NCBI GenBank assembly: GCA_012034595.1
Contig: JAAUPE010000062.1
Location: forward strand, 1-38,382
Direction: 5' to 3'
DNA from: Calothrix sp. CSU_2_0
Lineage (GTDB): Bacteria; Cyanobacteriota; Cyanobacteriia; Cyanobacteriales; Nostocaceae
DNA length: 38,382 bases
Positions within the stretch are counted from its first letter, which is position 1. Every line of letters starts with the position of its first letter. The notes beneath the pieces were generated by a model that was given only the letters and a program-made list of their open reading frames with translations, was not told the origin of the DNA and searched no databases. Positions 6,812-15,537 of the stretch are shown here, piece by piece. The translations under genes were made by a program, and so were the position numbers.

Positions 6812-7660
6812 TCACAATTTCCTAATTCCTTTCTCTAAACCCTCACAAACACCCGTCAAAAAATCCAAATCCAAAGTGTCAATCGTGTCGCTAGCTTTGT
6901 GATAGTGCGGATTTCGCATATTCGCTGTATCTGTAACCATTATCGCCGGATAGCCAACATCCCAAAATGGAGCATGGTCACTGCGTCTAGTTTCCCGGAC
7001 AATTAAACCACGATTGGGTACAGGCAACCATTGACTAGGTACACCAACTTGACGAATGCAGCGACTGATACAGATTAAATCCCGTAAAGTTCGCCAATTC
7101 CCAACCAAAGCAATAAAATCTCCCTTATCTGGATATATTTTTTCGAGGGGAGGAGGATAAAGTTGCGATCGCGCTGTTTTCACACAATACCCCAACATTT
7201 CCAGCGATATCATTAACCGCAAAGGTTGCTGCTCTTGTTTGAGTTTGGTTGCATAATCGCTACTTCCCAGCAATCCATATTCCTCCATATCAAATGCTAC
7301 GAGCCGTAAAGGGTATTTTGCCGGATGATTTGCAAAAATTCGTGCAAACTCCAGTAACACCGCCACACCAGTCGCGTTATCATCAGCACCAGGGGAACCA
7401 GGTACAGCATCGTAATGGGCAGCAATTAAAATTGGTGGCAAACTATCCTTGGAAGATTCAAGCTGACAAGGTAAATTCAAAATCAGATTTTGGCAACTTT
7501 TGCCATTGACTCGGAAGGTGTGGATTTCCACACTTCCCCATTGCGAAAAAGACGAGTGAATGTATTGTTGGACAAAAAAATGTCCCGCAGATGCCATGTA
7601 AGGATCGCGATCGCGCACAATCTCATGGAGATGGGTTTGCAGTTGCCTTTTTAAGTTCAC
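6812..7660 (-). CDS. M28-family zinc aminopeptidase
   Basis: The protein has 282 residues. The metal and catalytic motifs of M28 are in order: AHYDAVPGSPGADDNATG with H82 and D93, AFDMEEYGLLGS with E126/E127, ISLEMLGY with E154, RRSDHAPFWDVGYPAIMVTDT (225-245), and the last ligand in PHYHKASDT (H254). Members remove N-terminal residues from peptides using two zinc ions. There is no signal peptide, so a cytoplasmic role in peptide turnover is likely. The start is GTG 7660, which lies in the first unit of a 14-bp tandem repeat; conserved residues begin soon after (VRDRDPYMASAGHFF), so the start cannot be much later. Confidence 0.88.
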   Translation of the reverse strand: MNLKRQLQTHLHEIVRDRDPYMASAGHFFVQQYIHSSFSQWGSVEIHTFRVNGKSCQNLILNLPCQLESSKDSLPPILIAAHYDAVPGSPGADDNATGVAVLLEFARIFANHPAKYPLRLVAFDMEEYGLLGSSDYATKLKQEQQPLRLMISLEMLGYCVKTARSQLYPPPLEKIYPDKGDFIALVGNWRTLRDLICISRCIRQVGVPSQWLPVPNRGLIVRETRRSDHAPFWDVGYPAIMVTDTANMRNPHYHKASDTIDTLDLDFLTGVCEGLEKGIRKL

Positions 7661-7708
7661 AAATTTAAGTTCACAAATTTAGGTTCACAAGTTTAAGTTC
7701 ACGAATAT
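7653..7708. repeat. 14-bp tandem repeat, four units, covering an M28 peptidase start codon
   Basis: Units AAGTTCACAAATTT (7653-7666 and 7667-7680) are followed by two diverged units (7681-7694 and 7695-7708). On the minus strand each unit carries a GTG, and the first supplies the start codon of the M28 peptidase gene. The remaining spacer to 7913 holds the dnaK leader, with GGAG at 7900-7903 before the dnaK ATG. Confidence 0.8.
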
Positions 7709-7913
7709 ATTTAGGAAGTAGGGAGGAGAAAATGCCGAGAAGGATACACAATAAATAATTAATGTTAAATTCGACCTACTTTGTTGGTTTGAATTTCTGC
7801 TACCTTCATTTTTTCAACTGCAAGATAGAATAAATCAAGCATTGCTTCTCAACAAATAAGTTTTAAGTTTAGTTTTAAGTTTATATATCAAGAAAATAGG
7901 AGAATAGTGACGC

Positions 7914-10229
7914 ATGGGCAAAGTAGTCGGCATTGACTTGGGTACAACCAACTCAGTAGTTGCCGTCATGGAGGGTGGCAAGCCGGTGGTGATTGCCAAT
8001 GCTGAAGGAATGCGAACAACCCCCTCCGTAGTCGGTTTTAGCAAAGATGGTGAACGAGTTGTCGGACAAATGGCAAGACGGCAAACTGTCCTCAACCCGC
8101 AAAATACTTTTTTCGCTGTCAAACGTTTTATTGGACGTAAATATGGGGAATTAAACCCCGAATCTAAGCGTGTTCCTTATACTATCCGCAAAGACGAAAT
8201 TGGTAATATCAAAATCGCTTGTCCCCGTTTGAGTAAAGATTTTTCTCCCGAAGAAGTTTCGGCAATGATTCTTAAGAAGCTTACAGACGATGCTAGCCGT
8301 TATTTAGGAGAAAAAGTCACAGGGGCAGTAATTACTGTTCCCGCTTATTTTAACGATTCCCAACGCCAAGCAACGCGAGATGCGGGACGAATTGCTGGTT
8401 TGGATGTGATGCGGATTCTCAACGAACCTACCGCAGCTTCCCTAGCCTACGGTTTAGATCGGGGTCGTAGCGAAACTATTTTAGTATTTGACTTGGGTGG
8501 TGGTACCTTCGATGTGTCAATTTTGGAAATTGGCGATGGTGTATTCGAGGTAAAATCCACAAGTGGCGATACTCAACTTGGCGGCAATGACTTCGATAAA
8601 AAGATTGTAGATTGGTTAGCAGAGAAGTTTTTAGCTGAAAATGGTATAGACTTGCGTCGAAGCGATCGCCAAGCCCTACAACGCCTTCTAGAAGCCGCAG
8701 AAAAGGCAAAAATTGAACTTTCTGCCGTTAGTGTCACCGATATTAATTTACCTTTTATTACCGCTACCGAAGACGGTCCCCAACATATCGAAACCCGTCT
8801 CACACGGTCGGAGTTGGAAGCTTTGTGCGATGACTTACTCACAAGGTTAAGAACCCCCGTCAAACGCGCTCTCAAAGACGCTGGCTTACGTCCCGACGAT
8901 ATCGATGAAGTCGTCCTCGTTGGTGGTTCCACCCGGATGCCAATGGTAAAAGACCTAGTTTCGGCATTAATCGGGATCGAACCCAACGAAAATGTTAACC
9001 CTGATGAGGTCGTAGCGGTCGGTGCAGCCGTCCAAGCCGGAATTATTGGTGGTGAACTCAAAGATGTGCTGTTACTCGATGTCACCCCCTTATCAATCGG
9101 CTTAGAAACCATCGGTGGTGTGGGCAAAAAGCTGATTCCCCGCAACACAACCATTCCCGTGCGGCGCTCAGATATATTTTCTACATCGGAAAATAACCAG
9201 AATACTGTGGAAATCCACGTAGTCCAAGGCGAGCGGGAAATGGCAGCAGATAACAAATCCCTGGGGCGTTTCAAGCTTTATGGTATCCCTCCTGCACCAC
9301 GAGGAATCCCCCAAGTGCAAGTATCATTTGATATCGATGCCAATGGGATTTTGCAAGTAACAGCATTAGACCGTACTACGGGACGGGAACAAAGTATTAC
9401 TATTCAAGGTGCTTCGACATTAAGCGAGTCGGAAATTAATCTCGCCATCAAAGAAGCCGAAAAATTTGCCGAACAAGATAGGCAGCGTAAGGAAAAAGTT
9501 GAAAAACGTACCCGTGCCGAAGCTTTAATTTTGCAAGCAGAGCGTCAGTTGCGAGAAATTGCTTTGGATTTTGGAATGCAGTTTGCCCGTAGTCGTCGTC
9601 AGCGCATCGATAATATTTGCCGAGAATTGCGCGAAGCCTTGCAAGCGAACGACGACAGAGGTATTGACCAAAGCTATGCTGACCTCCAAGATGCTTTATA
9701 CGAACTAAACCGCGAAGTTCGTCAGTACTATGCTGACGACGAAGACGACGATTTATTTGGTACAATCCGCGATATCTTTACAGGTGGCGATAAGGAAGAT
9801 AAGGACGATTACAAAGATTACGGACGCGATTCTGGTCGAGATTCTAGCCGCGATTATGGTGGTCGAGATTACGGCAGCCGAGATTATAATCGGGATTCTA
9901 ACCGGGATTATGGTGGTCGAGATTCTAGCCGGGATTATAGCGATCGCAATTCCAGCAGAGATTTAAGTCGAGATTATGGCGATCGCACTTCCAACAGAGA
10001 TTCCAGCCGAGATTCCAGTCGAGATTATGGCGATCGCACTTCCAACAGAGATTCCAGTCGAGATTTAAGTCGAGATTATGGCGATCGCACTTCCAACAGA
10101 GATTCCAGTCGAGACAGTCGTCGTAACTATGATCGCACCGATTATGGCAACAGTTCCGGCAGCAGTTCATCCAAACCACGCCCAACCTACCGCGACAACT
10201 GGGATGATGATGATGACGATTGGCTATAA
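7914..10229 (+). CDS. dnaK3: DnaK (Hsp70) chaperone with long repetitive acidic/Arg/Ser tail, DnaK3-like
   Basis: The protein has 771 residues. The nucleotide-binding domain shows IDLGTTNS (7-14), [46 protein letters not shown] and [13 protein letters not shown]. The interdomain linker is [15 protein letters not shown], followed by the substrate-binding sandwich and a helical lid to about residue 600. The tail from about 606 is first acidic ([11 protein letters not shown]), then carries many RDSSRD/RDYGDR repeats (632-745), and ends DDDDDWL. Synechocystis DnaK3 also has about 771 residues and an extension and sits beside a dnaJ (from memory), so I call dnaK3; dnaK2 is less likely. ATP-driven folding with the J-protein downstream is the expected role. 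The GGAG-containing leader and ATG 7914 fit. Confidence 0.9.
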   Translation: MGKVVGIDLGTTNSVVAVMEGGKPVVIANAEGMRTTPSVVGFSKDGERVVGQMARRQTVLNPQNTFFAVKRFIGRKYGELNPESKRVPYTIRKDEIGNIKIACPRLSKDFSPEEVSAMILKKLTDDASRYLGEKVTGAVITVPAYFNDSQRQATRDAGRIAGLDVMRILNEPTAASLAYGLDRGRSETILVFDLGGGTFDVSILEIGDGVFEVKSTSGDTQLGGNDFDKKIVDWLAEKFLAENGIDLRRSDRQALQRLLEAAEKAKIELSAVSVTDINLPFITATEDGPQHIETRLTRSELEALCDDLLTRLRTPVKRALKDAGLRPDDIDEVVLVGGSTRMPMVKDLVSALIGIEPNENVNPDEVVAVGAAVQAGIIGGELKDVLLLDVTPLSIGLETIGGVGKKLIPRNTTIPVRRSDIFSTSENNQNTVEIHVVQGEREMAADNKSLGRFKLYGIPPAPRGIPQVQVSFDIDANGILQVTALDRTTGREQSITIQGASTLSESEINLAIKEAEKFAEQDRQRKEKVEKRTRAEALILQAERQLREIALDFGMQFARSRRQRIDNICRELREALQANDDRGIDQSYADLQDALYELNREVRQYYADDEDDDLFGTIRDIFTGGDKEDKDDYKDYGRDSGRDSSRDYGGRDYGSRDYNRDSNRDYGGRDSSRDYSDRNSSRDLSRDYGDRTSNRDSSRDSSRDYGDRTSNRDSSRDLSRDYGDRTSNRDSSRDSRRNYDRTDYGNSSGSSSSKPRPTYRDNWDDDDDDWL
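9933..10124 (+). repeat. dnaK3: 51-bp in-frame tandem repeats in the dnaK tail, each carrying a HIP1 site
   Basis: Three units start at 9972, 10023 and 10074, exactly 51 bp (17 codons) apart. A shortened 39-bp unit at 9933 precedes them. Each unit contains GGCGATCGCA or AGCGATCGCA, read as Gly/Ser-Asp-Arg, so the cyanobacterial HIP1 octamer is embedded in the protein repeat [14 protein letters not shown]. Copies differ by only a few bases (TCCAGT versus TTAAGT), suggesting recent expansion. Confidence 0.9.
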
Positions 10230-10248
10230 AAGTTGTAAAGATTAAGAT

Positions 10249-10270
10249 AAGGCGAGAAATCCCGCCTTTA
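10249..10270 (+). terminator. Possible weak terminator after dnaK
   Basis: AAGGCG (10249-10254), loop, CGCCTT (10263-10268), then TTACCTTAT. The stem is 6 bp and the T run is poor, so termination is likely partial. Confidence 0.35.
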
Positions 10271-10524
10271 CCTTATATCTAGAATCTGCTAATTCTAAAT
10301 TATGCTGCTAACATAAGTCACACAAAGCGGTACGCAGGTAAAATCTGTCTGTACCAAATATTTATTATTTATCAGCTAATGAATACAAACTTAATACGGA
10401 ATGCGAATGCGATCGCTAGTAATTAGTAATTACTGGTAATCAATACTAATTTGGACAAAGAATGTGACACATGAATTACTCAAGCAATTACCATTACAGG
10501 ATTTCACAATCCAAAATCCGTCTT

Positions 10525-10565
10525 GGAAAATTGAGCGGGACGGAAACCGACACCGCTCATTTTCC
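10525..10565. repeat. Inverted repeat in the dnaK-dnaJ spacer
   Basis: GGAAAATTGAGCGG (10525-10538) pairs with CCGCTCATTTTCC (10553-10565) with one bulged base. Flanking AAATCTAAAATCTAAAATC repeats follow. It looks like a dispersed hairpin. The rest of the 10230-10688 spacer has one HIP1 site (near 10408-10416) and TAATTAGTAATTA repeats (10420-10440), and no coding frame. Confidence 0.55.
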
Positions 10566-10688
10566 GCAAAATCTAAAATCTAAAATCGTATGAGTTATTA
10601 AACCTTCTCAATATATCTCTGGAATGTTATTCTTTCAATTTATTTAGTCTTGATAGAAAATCTCAACTATTAAAGTTAACCACAGGCT

Positions 10689-11684
10689 ATGTCACTGAAT
10701 TTGCAGAATTTTCGAGATTATTACGAAATTTTAGGAGTATCAAAAGAGGCTTCTAACGAAGAAATTAGAAAGGCTTATCGAAAATTAGCGCTGCAATACC
10801 ATCCCGATCGCAACCAAGGAAACGAGCAAGCCTCAGAAAAATTTAAAGATATCAACGAAGCTAAAGAAGTTCTTTTAGACGAAGCTCGTCGCACCCAATA
10901 TGACGAGTACAGCCGATATTGGAAACAAAAAGGATTTAGTAGTAAAACCTCAAAAGGTCCAACATGGGGAAACAATAGCAAAAGCGATCGTAATGGCAAC
11001 ACAACTGTAGACCCCGGACAATACAGCAGTTTCGACCAATTTATCAATGAAGTCATCGGAGTTGGGACAGAAAATAGCCGAAACAAACCGAATAATTCCC
11101 CCAACTCCGCCAATAATGACCCATTCCGCAACACCAGAACCAAAGTATCCTACAGCCCAAACAGCCGTCCCCAACGTCGCGACATCGAAGCCAGATTAAC
11201 TATTCCCCTCGAAAAAGCCTATCAAGGTGGTTTAGAGCGGATTCGTCTTGAAGACGGACGCTCCTTAGAAGTCAATATGCCCCCCGGAATGGTAACGGGG
11301 CAAACAATCCGACTCCGCGACCAAGGTATAAATGGAGGCGATTTATACCTAAAAATTACCGTCGAAATTCATTCCAATTTCAAACTCGAAGGCTCTAATA
11401 TTGCCTGCCAAGTGCCCGTTACCCCCAGCGAAGCCGTTTTAGGTGGACAAATCGAAGCTCCCACCTTGGATGGTCCCGTAAAAATGAGTATTCCTCCTGG
11501 TGTACGTTCCGGTCAGCGCTTTCGTCTGGCAAATAAAGGTTATCCCAACGAAGCTGGAAAACGTGGCGATCAACTCGTGGAAATTCAGATTGTCACCCCG
11601 AAAAGTATCACTCAGGAAGAGCGGGAATTATACGAAAAATTGCGGCAAATTGAATCTTTTAAACCCCGTGCCAATTTGCTTTAG
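10689..11684 (+). CDS. dnaJ3: DnaJ-type (Hsp40) co-chaperone without zinc finger, DnaJ3-like
   Basis: The protein has 331 residues. The J domain at about 9-72 is complete, with the catalytic HPD at 38-40 (LALQYHPDRNQ). It is followed by a low-complexity Ser/Asn linker (95-160) instead of the usual Gly/Phe region. The zinc-finger cysteines are absent, so it is a class B (CbpA-like) J-protein. The two C-terminal beta domains begin at RRDIEARLTIPLEKAYQGG (about 163) and contain GGDLYLKITVEIH and the second-domain TLDGPVKMSIPPGVRSGQ. It should stimulate Hsp70 ATPase activity and deliver substrates. Its position behind the tailed DnaK, although separated by a 460-bp spacer, suggests partnership. 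Confidence 0.88.
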   Translation: MSLNLQNFRDYYEILGVSKEASNEEIRKAYRKLALQYHPDRNQGNEQASEKFKDINEAKEVLLDEARRTQYDEYSRYWKQKGFSSKTSKGPTWGNNSKSDRNGNTTVDPGQYSSFDQFINEVIGVGTENSRNKPNNSPNSANNDPFRNTRTKVSYSPNSRPQRRDIEARLTIPLEKAYQGGLERIRLEDGRSLEVNMPPGMVTGQTIRLRDQGINGGDLYLKITVEIHSNFKLEGSNIACQVPVTPSEAVLGGQIEAPTLDGPVKMSIPPGVRSGQRFRLANKGYPNEAGKRGDQLVEIQIVTPKSITQEERELYEKLRQIESFKPRANLL

Positions 11685-11758
11685 ATATAATTTGGATTGC
11701 TGAATTGCGATCGCATTATTTGGGCAAAGCAAGCGATCGCATCTGCTAAACTCTGTTC

Positions 11759-12282
11759 ATGTTTGACAATTGCTGTAAATTCCTTGCTGAGAATTTTTCC
11801 AGCGACTTTGCCACCTGGTTATTAGGGGAACCGATTACCCTGACCGAGTTAAGTCCAAAAGAATTATCGCTCGAACCCATACGTGCGGATGCCTTAATTC
11901 TGTTGCAATCCGATGAAATTGTGTTGCACATAGAATTTCAGACAAAACCGGATGAAAATATTCCATTTCGCATGGCTGATTATCGTTTGCGCTTGTATCG
12001 TCGCTTTCCCCACAAACGAGTGTATCAAGTAGTTATTTACTTAGAAAAAACAAATTCAGAGCTAGTATTTCAAGATACATTTATCCTCGAAGAAACTATC
12101 CATAGATTCCGAGTCTTGCGTCTTTGGGAACAAGCAACAGAAGATTTTTTAACTATCCAGGATTACTACCATTTGCAGTATTAAGTAATACAAATGACCC
12201 CATAGCCACGCTAACACAAGCAGCCAGTGAAATTTTGAATATTAGCGATCGTAGAGTGCAAAAAGCAGTTATTACTAAATAA
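11759..12282 (+). pseudogene. Rpn-family recombination-promoting nuclease (YhgA-like/DUF4351 group) remnant, frameshifted and truncated
   Basis: The first 141 codons (11759-12184) show DALILLQSDEIVLHIEFQTKPD with D44 and E59-x-Q61, the Rpn PD-(D/E)XK-like motif, then MADYRLRLYRRFPHKRVYQVVIYL, as in cyanobacterial Rpn/putative transposase proteins. The frame ends ...QDYYHLQY. The expected continuation appears in another frame from 12160: GLLPFAVLSNTNDPIATLTQ, then ISDRRVQKAVITK and a stop at 12280-12282. A one-base loss around the T6 run (12144-12150) or just after it explains this. The family's usual C-terminal 100 or so residues are missing; weak traces continue to about 12330. Slippage at T6 could restore the frame, but the short end argues for decay. 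Confidence 0.75.
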
Positions 12283-12411
12283 TTCTAGAAACCATTTGTC
12301 ATCAAAATTATTATTACCGTTGCAAACTGTAACTTATTACCATACCCTGCACAGTATTAGATAGCTTTAAAATAAGAGAAGCTTGAAAAATACCAAATTC
12401 AACAACGGGCA

Positions 12412-12969
12412 GTGAACCAAAACGGTGAAATGCAACAACGTAGCGAAACTCAAGCAAAACCTAACCATTACACCTTGCTTGGACTACATCCTTCAGCATC
12501 GGTAATTGATATCCGTCGTGCTTACCGCGAACTCAGCAAGCGCTATCACCCAGATACAACTGAGTTACCTAATGCCGTCGCTACAGCTAAATTTCGGGAA
12601 ATCAACGAAGCTTACGCAACCCTCAGCAAGCCAGAAGAACGGTTTAACTACGACCTCAAAATCGGCTATTCGCGCTTTGGTGTCATCCAACCACCCCCAA
12701 ACTTAAATAAACCAGCTTGCCGTTCCTACGACTGGGGAAAATCAGCCTATCTCGATGCCACCGACAGACCACTTTCCGGTGGCGAATTGTTTGCCCTATT
12801 CATCATGGGAATTACACTTTTAGGTTGCCTATTACTTGCGATCGCAGTCGGGATAATGCGCGGGGATACTGTAGAGCAACCATTTTTTCAATCAATTCCC
12901 CAACAATCTACCCAAAATATCACTTTGGTAAGCACATCAAACTTTACCAACTTTGACCAAAATTTATGA
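12412..12969 (+). CDS. Membrane-anchored J-domain protein
   Basis: The protein has 185 residues. The J domain spans about 18-85 (HYTLLGLHPSASVIDIRRAY), with HPD at 46-48 and FREINEAYATLSKPEERFNYD as helix III. After a Pro-rich linker there is one clear transmembrane segment at 127-149 (LFALFIMGITLLGCLLLAIAVGIM), then a short polar tail. It probably recruits an Hsp70, perhaps the DnaK encoded upstream, to the thylakoid or plasma membrane (inference). The GTG start at 12412 gives the length stated; ATG 12430 would remove six residues and is equally possible. It precedes the DUF3143 gene by about 150 bases in the same direction. Confidence 0.82.
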   Translation: MNQNGEMQQRSETQAKPNHYTLLGLHPSASVIDIRRAYRELSKRYHPDTTELPNAVATAKFREINEAYATLSKPEERFNYDLKIGYSRFGVIQPPPNLNKPACRSYDWGKSAYLDATDRPLSGGELFALFIMGITLLGCLLLAIAVGIMRGDTVEQPFFQSIPQQSTQNITLVSTSNFTNFDQNL

Positions 12970-13012
12970 CCCAATAAAAGGTAAAATGTTCAATATATCT
13001 TATTAAATATTT

Positions 13013-13064
13013 ACTTAAATTACATACTTAAATTACATACTTAAATTACGTACTTAAATTATTT
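13013..13064. repeat. 13-bp tandem repeat (ACTTAAATTACAT), four units
   Basis: Units start at 13013, 13026, 13039 and 13052; the third and fourth differ at the end (ACGT, ATTT). It sits between the J-protein and DUF3143 genes and may separate their transcription, but no terminator is visible. Confidence 0.85.
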
Positions 13065-13123
13065 TCTGACAACTGCCGTAACTAACCGACAGTTTCACGG
13101 TATTTTACCTTTAACCCTAAACT

Positions 13124-13396
13124 ATGGCGATTACTTCACCAGACACACCCTTATACAACCATTCCTTGCCGCGAATCGAAGAATGGTTACGCGAACAAGG
13201 TTGCAAACAAGACGACCAAGAATTACATTGTTGGCGGTTGCAAAAATCTAGTTGGAACGCCGAACTATGGCTAGATAACGAGCAAATTACAGTTCGCTAC
13301 ATCAATGCCGGAGAAGACGGACAAGATATCTTGCGTTCTTTTAAATATTCTCTCAGTCGGCAAGATATCGAGCAAGCCGTATTTGCGGGACCCTAA
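13124..13396 (+). CDS. DUF3143-family protein
   Basis: The protein has 90 residues. The pattern TPLYNHSLPRIEEWLREQGCKQD, then LHCWRLQKSSWNAELWLDNEQITVRY and FKYSLSRQDIEQAVFAGP at the C-terminus, corresponds to the small cyanobacterial and plastid DUF3143 family, whose function is unknown. There is no signal peptide or membrane segment. In cyanobacteria this gene commonly follows a J-domain gene (from memory), as here, suggesting a shared role in membrane protein or photosystem maintenance; this is inference. The ATG is well defined. The gene ends directly at a repeat block. Confidence 0.85.
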   Translation: MAITSPDTPLYNHSLPRIEEWLREQGCKQDDQELHCWRLQKSSWNAELWLDNEQITVRYINAGEDGQDILRSFKYSLSRQDIEQAVFAGP

Positions 13397-13398
13397 TT

Positions 13399-13604
13399 TT
13401 AGTTAGGAATTAGGAGTTAGGAATTAGGAGTTAGAAATTAGGAATTAGGAATTAGGAGTTAGGAGTTAGGAATTAGGAATTAGGAGTTAGAAATTAGGAA
13501 TTAGGAATTAGGAATTAGGAATTAGGAATTAGGAATTAGGAGTTAGTTTACTGTCAATTTCATAACTATTAACTCATAACTCCTAACTATTAACTCATAA
13601 CTCC
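13399..13604. repeat. Heptamer repeat array (TTAGGAA/TTAGGAG) with inverse copy
   Basis: About twenty degenerate heptamers of TTAGGAA, TTAGGAG and TTAGAAA occupy 13399-13546. The complementary set (CATAACTCCTAACTATTAA) lies at 13562-13604. The two arms can fold into a large hairpin between the converging DUF3143 and uppS genes, possibly acting as a bidirectional terminator. Confidence 0.85.
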
Positions 13605-13606
13605 AT

Positions 13607-14356
13607 TTAAATTTTCCCAAATCGCCGACTTCGCTGCTGATAAGAAGATAAAGCCTGATGAAACTGATTGCGGTCGAAATCAGGCCAAAATACATCCGTC
13701 ACATAGATTTCCGTATAAGCAATTTGCCATAATAAGAAGTTGCTAATTCGCATTTCTCCACTTGTGCGAATCAATAAATCTGGGTCTTCAATCCCAGCAG
13801 TATATAAATGACGCTCAAAAACTTCCTCGTCAATTTCATCGGGTTCAAGTAAACCATCCTTAACTTGTTGTGCGATCGCGCGACAAGCAGATAAAATTTC
13901 TTCCCTACCACCATAATTAGTCGCAACGGTAAACTGAATCCCACGATTGTTTTTGGTTTCCTCCATCGCTTCCTGAATCTGTTCTTGCAGCGAGGGAGGT
14001 AGTGCCTTTAAATTTCCCGCAAATTTAATCTGTACATTTTCCTTCATCATGTCACGCAATTCTTGACGCAACACGACTTGAAATAAAGTCATCAAAAAAT
14101 CAACTTCTTCAGCTGGACGCTGCCAGTTTTCAGTCGAAAAAGCATAAGCCGTTAGAGCCTCAACCCCCCAATCATCACAAGTCCTGAGTAATGTTTTAAG
14201 GGCATCTACCCCCCGCTTATGTCCCATAATTCTAGGCAATCCTCGATGCCTAGCCCATCGACCATTGCCATCCATAATCACCGCAACATGTTTAGGTAAT
14301 AATTCGCGTTTCAGGTCAGAAGGTAAAACTCGCAATTCTGTTTGTTGTGCTGTCAT
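13607..14356 (-). CDS. uppS: Isoprenyl (undecaprenyl diphosphate) synthase
   Basis: The protein has 249 residues. The cis-prenyltransferase signature is intact: [20 protein letters not shown] with catalytic D29 and the diphosphate-binding NGRWA (31-35), then [24 protein letters not shown], and [17 protein letters not shown] with the substrate-binding Arg residues near the C-terminus. The enzyme adds isopentenyl units in cis configuration to make the C55 carrier used for peptidoglycan and glycan export. The ATG overlaps the stop of cdaA by 4 bases, so translation is probably coupled. Confidence 0.95.
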   Translation of the reverse strand: MTAQQTELRVLPSDLKRELLPKHVAVIMDGNGRWARHRGLPRIMGHKRGVDALKTLLRTCDDWGVEALTAYAFSTENWQRPAEEVDFLMTLFQVVLRQELRDMMKENVQIKFAGNLKALPPSLQEQIQEAMEETKNNRGIQFTVATNYGGREEILSACRAIAQQVKDGLLEPDEIDEEVFERHLYTAGIEDPDLLIRTSGEMRISNFLLWQIAYTEIYVTDVFWPDFDRNQFHQALSSYQQRSRRFGKI

Positions 14357-15273
14357 TTTTTATTCCGAGAAGCCGTCGATGGTAATCCGAGTAAACGTGA
14401 AACCATAAAAAGTGCTTTGCCACGAATTTGCCTTCCCAAACTTAGCAATCCGGGTGCAACAGCCTCCCGATCTACATTTGGAGAAAACTTTTCCTCAAGC
14501 AACTCTTTTAATTTCGCGATCGTTAATGGTCTATTTAGGGTTCCCCGTTCTGCAAGAGAAATAGAACCTGTTTCTTCTGATACAACGACACAAATACAGT
14601 TTTCGACACGCTCAGTAATCCCCATCGCTGCCCGATGGCGAGTTCCCAACTGGCGCGAGGCTGTGCGTCCCGAAAGCGGTAGAATTATTCCTGATGCGAT
14701 TATCCGCGAGCCACGTACTAATGTAGCACCGTCATGTAAAAGTGTCTTGGGCTGAAAAATAGTTTGAATTAATTCTTTGGAAACTTCAGCATTCAGCCTT
14801 ACACCAGGTACGGAAAAATCTCGTTCGTCAATTGGACCTGTCGTTTCTATAATCAACAAAGCCCCAATTCGGTTTTTCGACAATTCCCTGATCGCTTCCA
14901 CAATTTCATCAATCGTACTATCAGATTTGGGAATTGTCAGACTTGAGGATTGAAACATCTGGCGAAATTCCCCACGTCCTAACCGTTCTAGAAATCTCCG
15001 AAATTCAGATTGGAGTGCAACTGCCATTGCTACCGCACAACCAATTACCAATTTATCTAACACAAAATTCAGCAATTCCAGCCCCCACTGATGCGAGAGA
15101 GCTGAAGCCAACATTAAAATAATAAAACCTCGCACCATCCACAGCGTCCGACGCTCGTTAATTAGAACTAGCATCATATAAGTCAGCGCCAGCACTAATA
15201 CTATATCCAGTGTCTTTAGCAGCAAGGTGTGCGACCATTCGGCTATCAGCCATTGCTTCCACAAATCTTTCAT
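14353..15273 (-). CDS. cdaA: Diadenylate cyclase CdaA (c-di-AMP synthase)
   Basis: The protein has 306 residues. Three N-terminal membrane helices (about 18-38, 45-62 and 68-88) are followed by a DisA_N cyclase domain with GALLIIE (137-143), the catalytic DGA at 181-183 ([11 protein letters not shown]) and RHR at 212-214 ([10 protein letters not shown]). It condenses two ATP into c-di-AMP, which controls potassium and osmotic balance and wall homeostasis. In Firmicutes cdaA sits beside glmM, whereas here it overlaps uppS and is followed upstream by lysA, another link to the wall. About 45 residues after the domain (260-306) are less conserved and basic. Confidence 0.95.
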   Translation of the reverse strand: MKDLWKQWLIAEWSHTLLLKTLDIVLVLALTYMMLVLINERRTLWMVRGFIILMLASALSHQWGLELLNFVLDKLVIGCAVAMAVALQSEFRRFLERLGRGEFRQMFQSSSLTIPKSDSTIDEIVEAIRELSKNRIGALLIIETTGPIDERDFSVPGVRLNAEVSKELIQTIFQPKTLLHDGATLVRGSRIIASGIILPLSGRTASRQLGTRHRAAMGITERVENCICVVVSEETGSISLAERGTLNRPLTIAKLKELLEEKFSPNVDREAVAPGLLSLGRQIRGKALFMVSRLLGLPSTASRNKK

Positions 15274-15315
15274 GACATCTGGAATTAAATATTCTGCCGC
15301 TAATACAAAGTTAAT

Positions 15316-15537
15316 AATTAGAAGTTAGGAATTATAAAGTTAGAGATTATAAACTTAGAAATTATAAAGTTAGAGATTATAAACTTAGCAATTAGAGGTT
15401 ACGGCTTAGAGCTTAGAAATTGAGTATTAGAAGCTTTTATTTGCCTCACTACTCTAACTCATAATTTAAAACTCATAATTTAAAACTCATAATTTAAAAC
15501 TCATAATCTAAAACTCATAACTCCTAACTTCTAACTA
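15316..15537. repeat. Tandem repeat cluster between lysA and cdaA
   Basis: Units like AAGTTAGAGATTATAAACTTAG recur at 15316-15432. About 15449-15537 repeats ATAATTTAAAACTC (14 bp) four times and then heptamers TAACTCC/TAACTTC. The last units reach the lysA stop codon. No gene is present here. Confidence 0.8.

Noticed and set aside
8573-9274. Long antisense frame of 233 codons opposite dnaK.
   Set aside because: It is a shadow produced by the codon bias of dnaK; low-complexity Ser/Arg/Thr composition and no domain.
13399-13604. Regular repeats that could be mistaken for a CRISPR array.
   Set aside because: Units are 7 bp without unique spacers; this is the short tandem repeat type of filamentous cyanobacteria.
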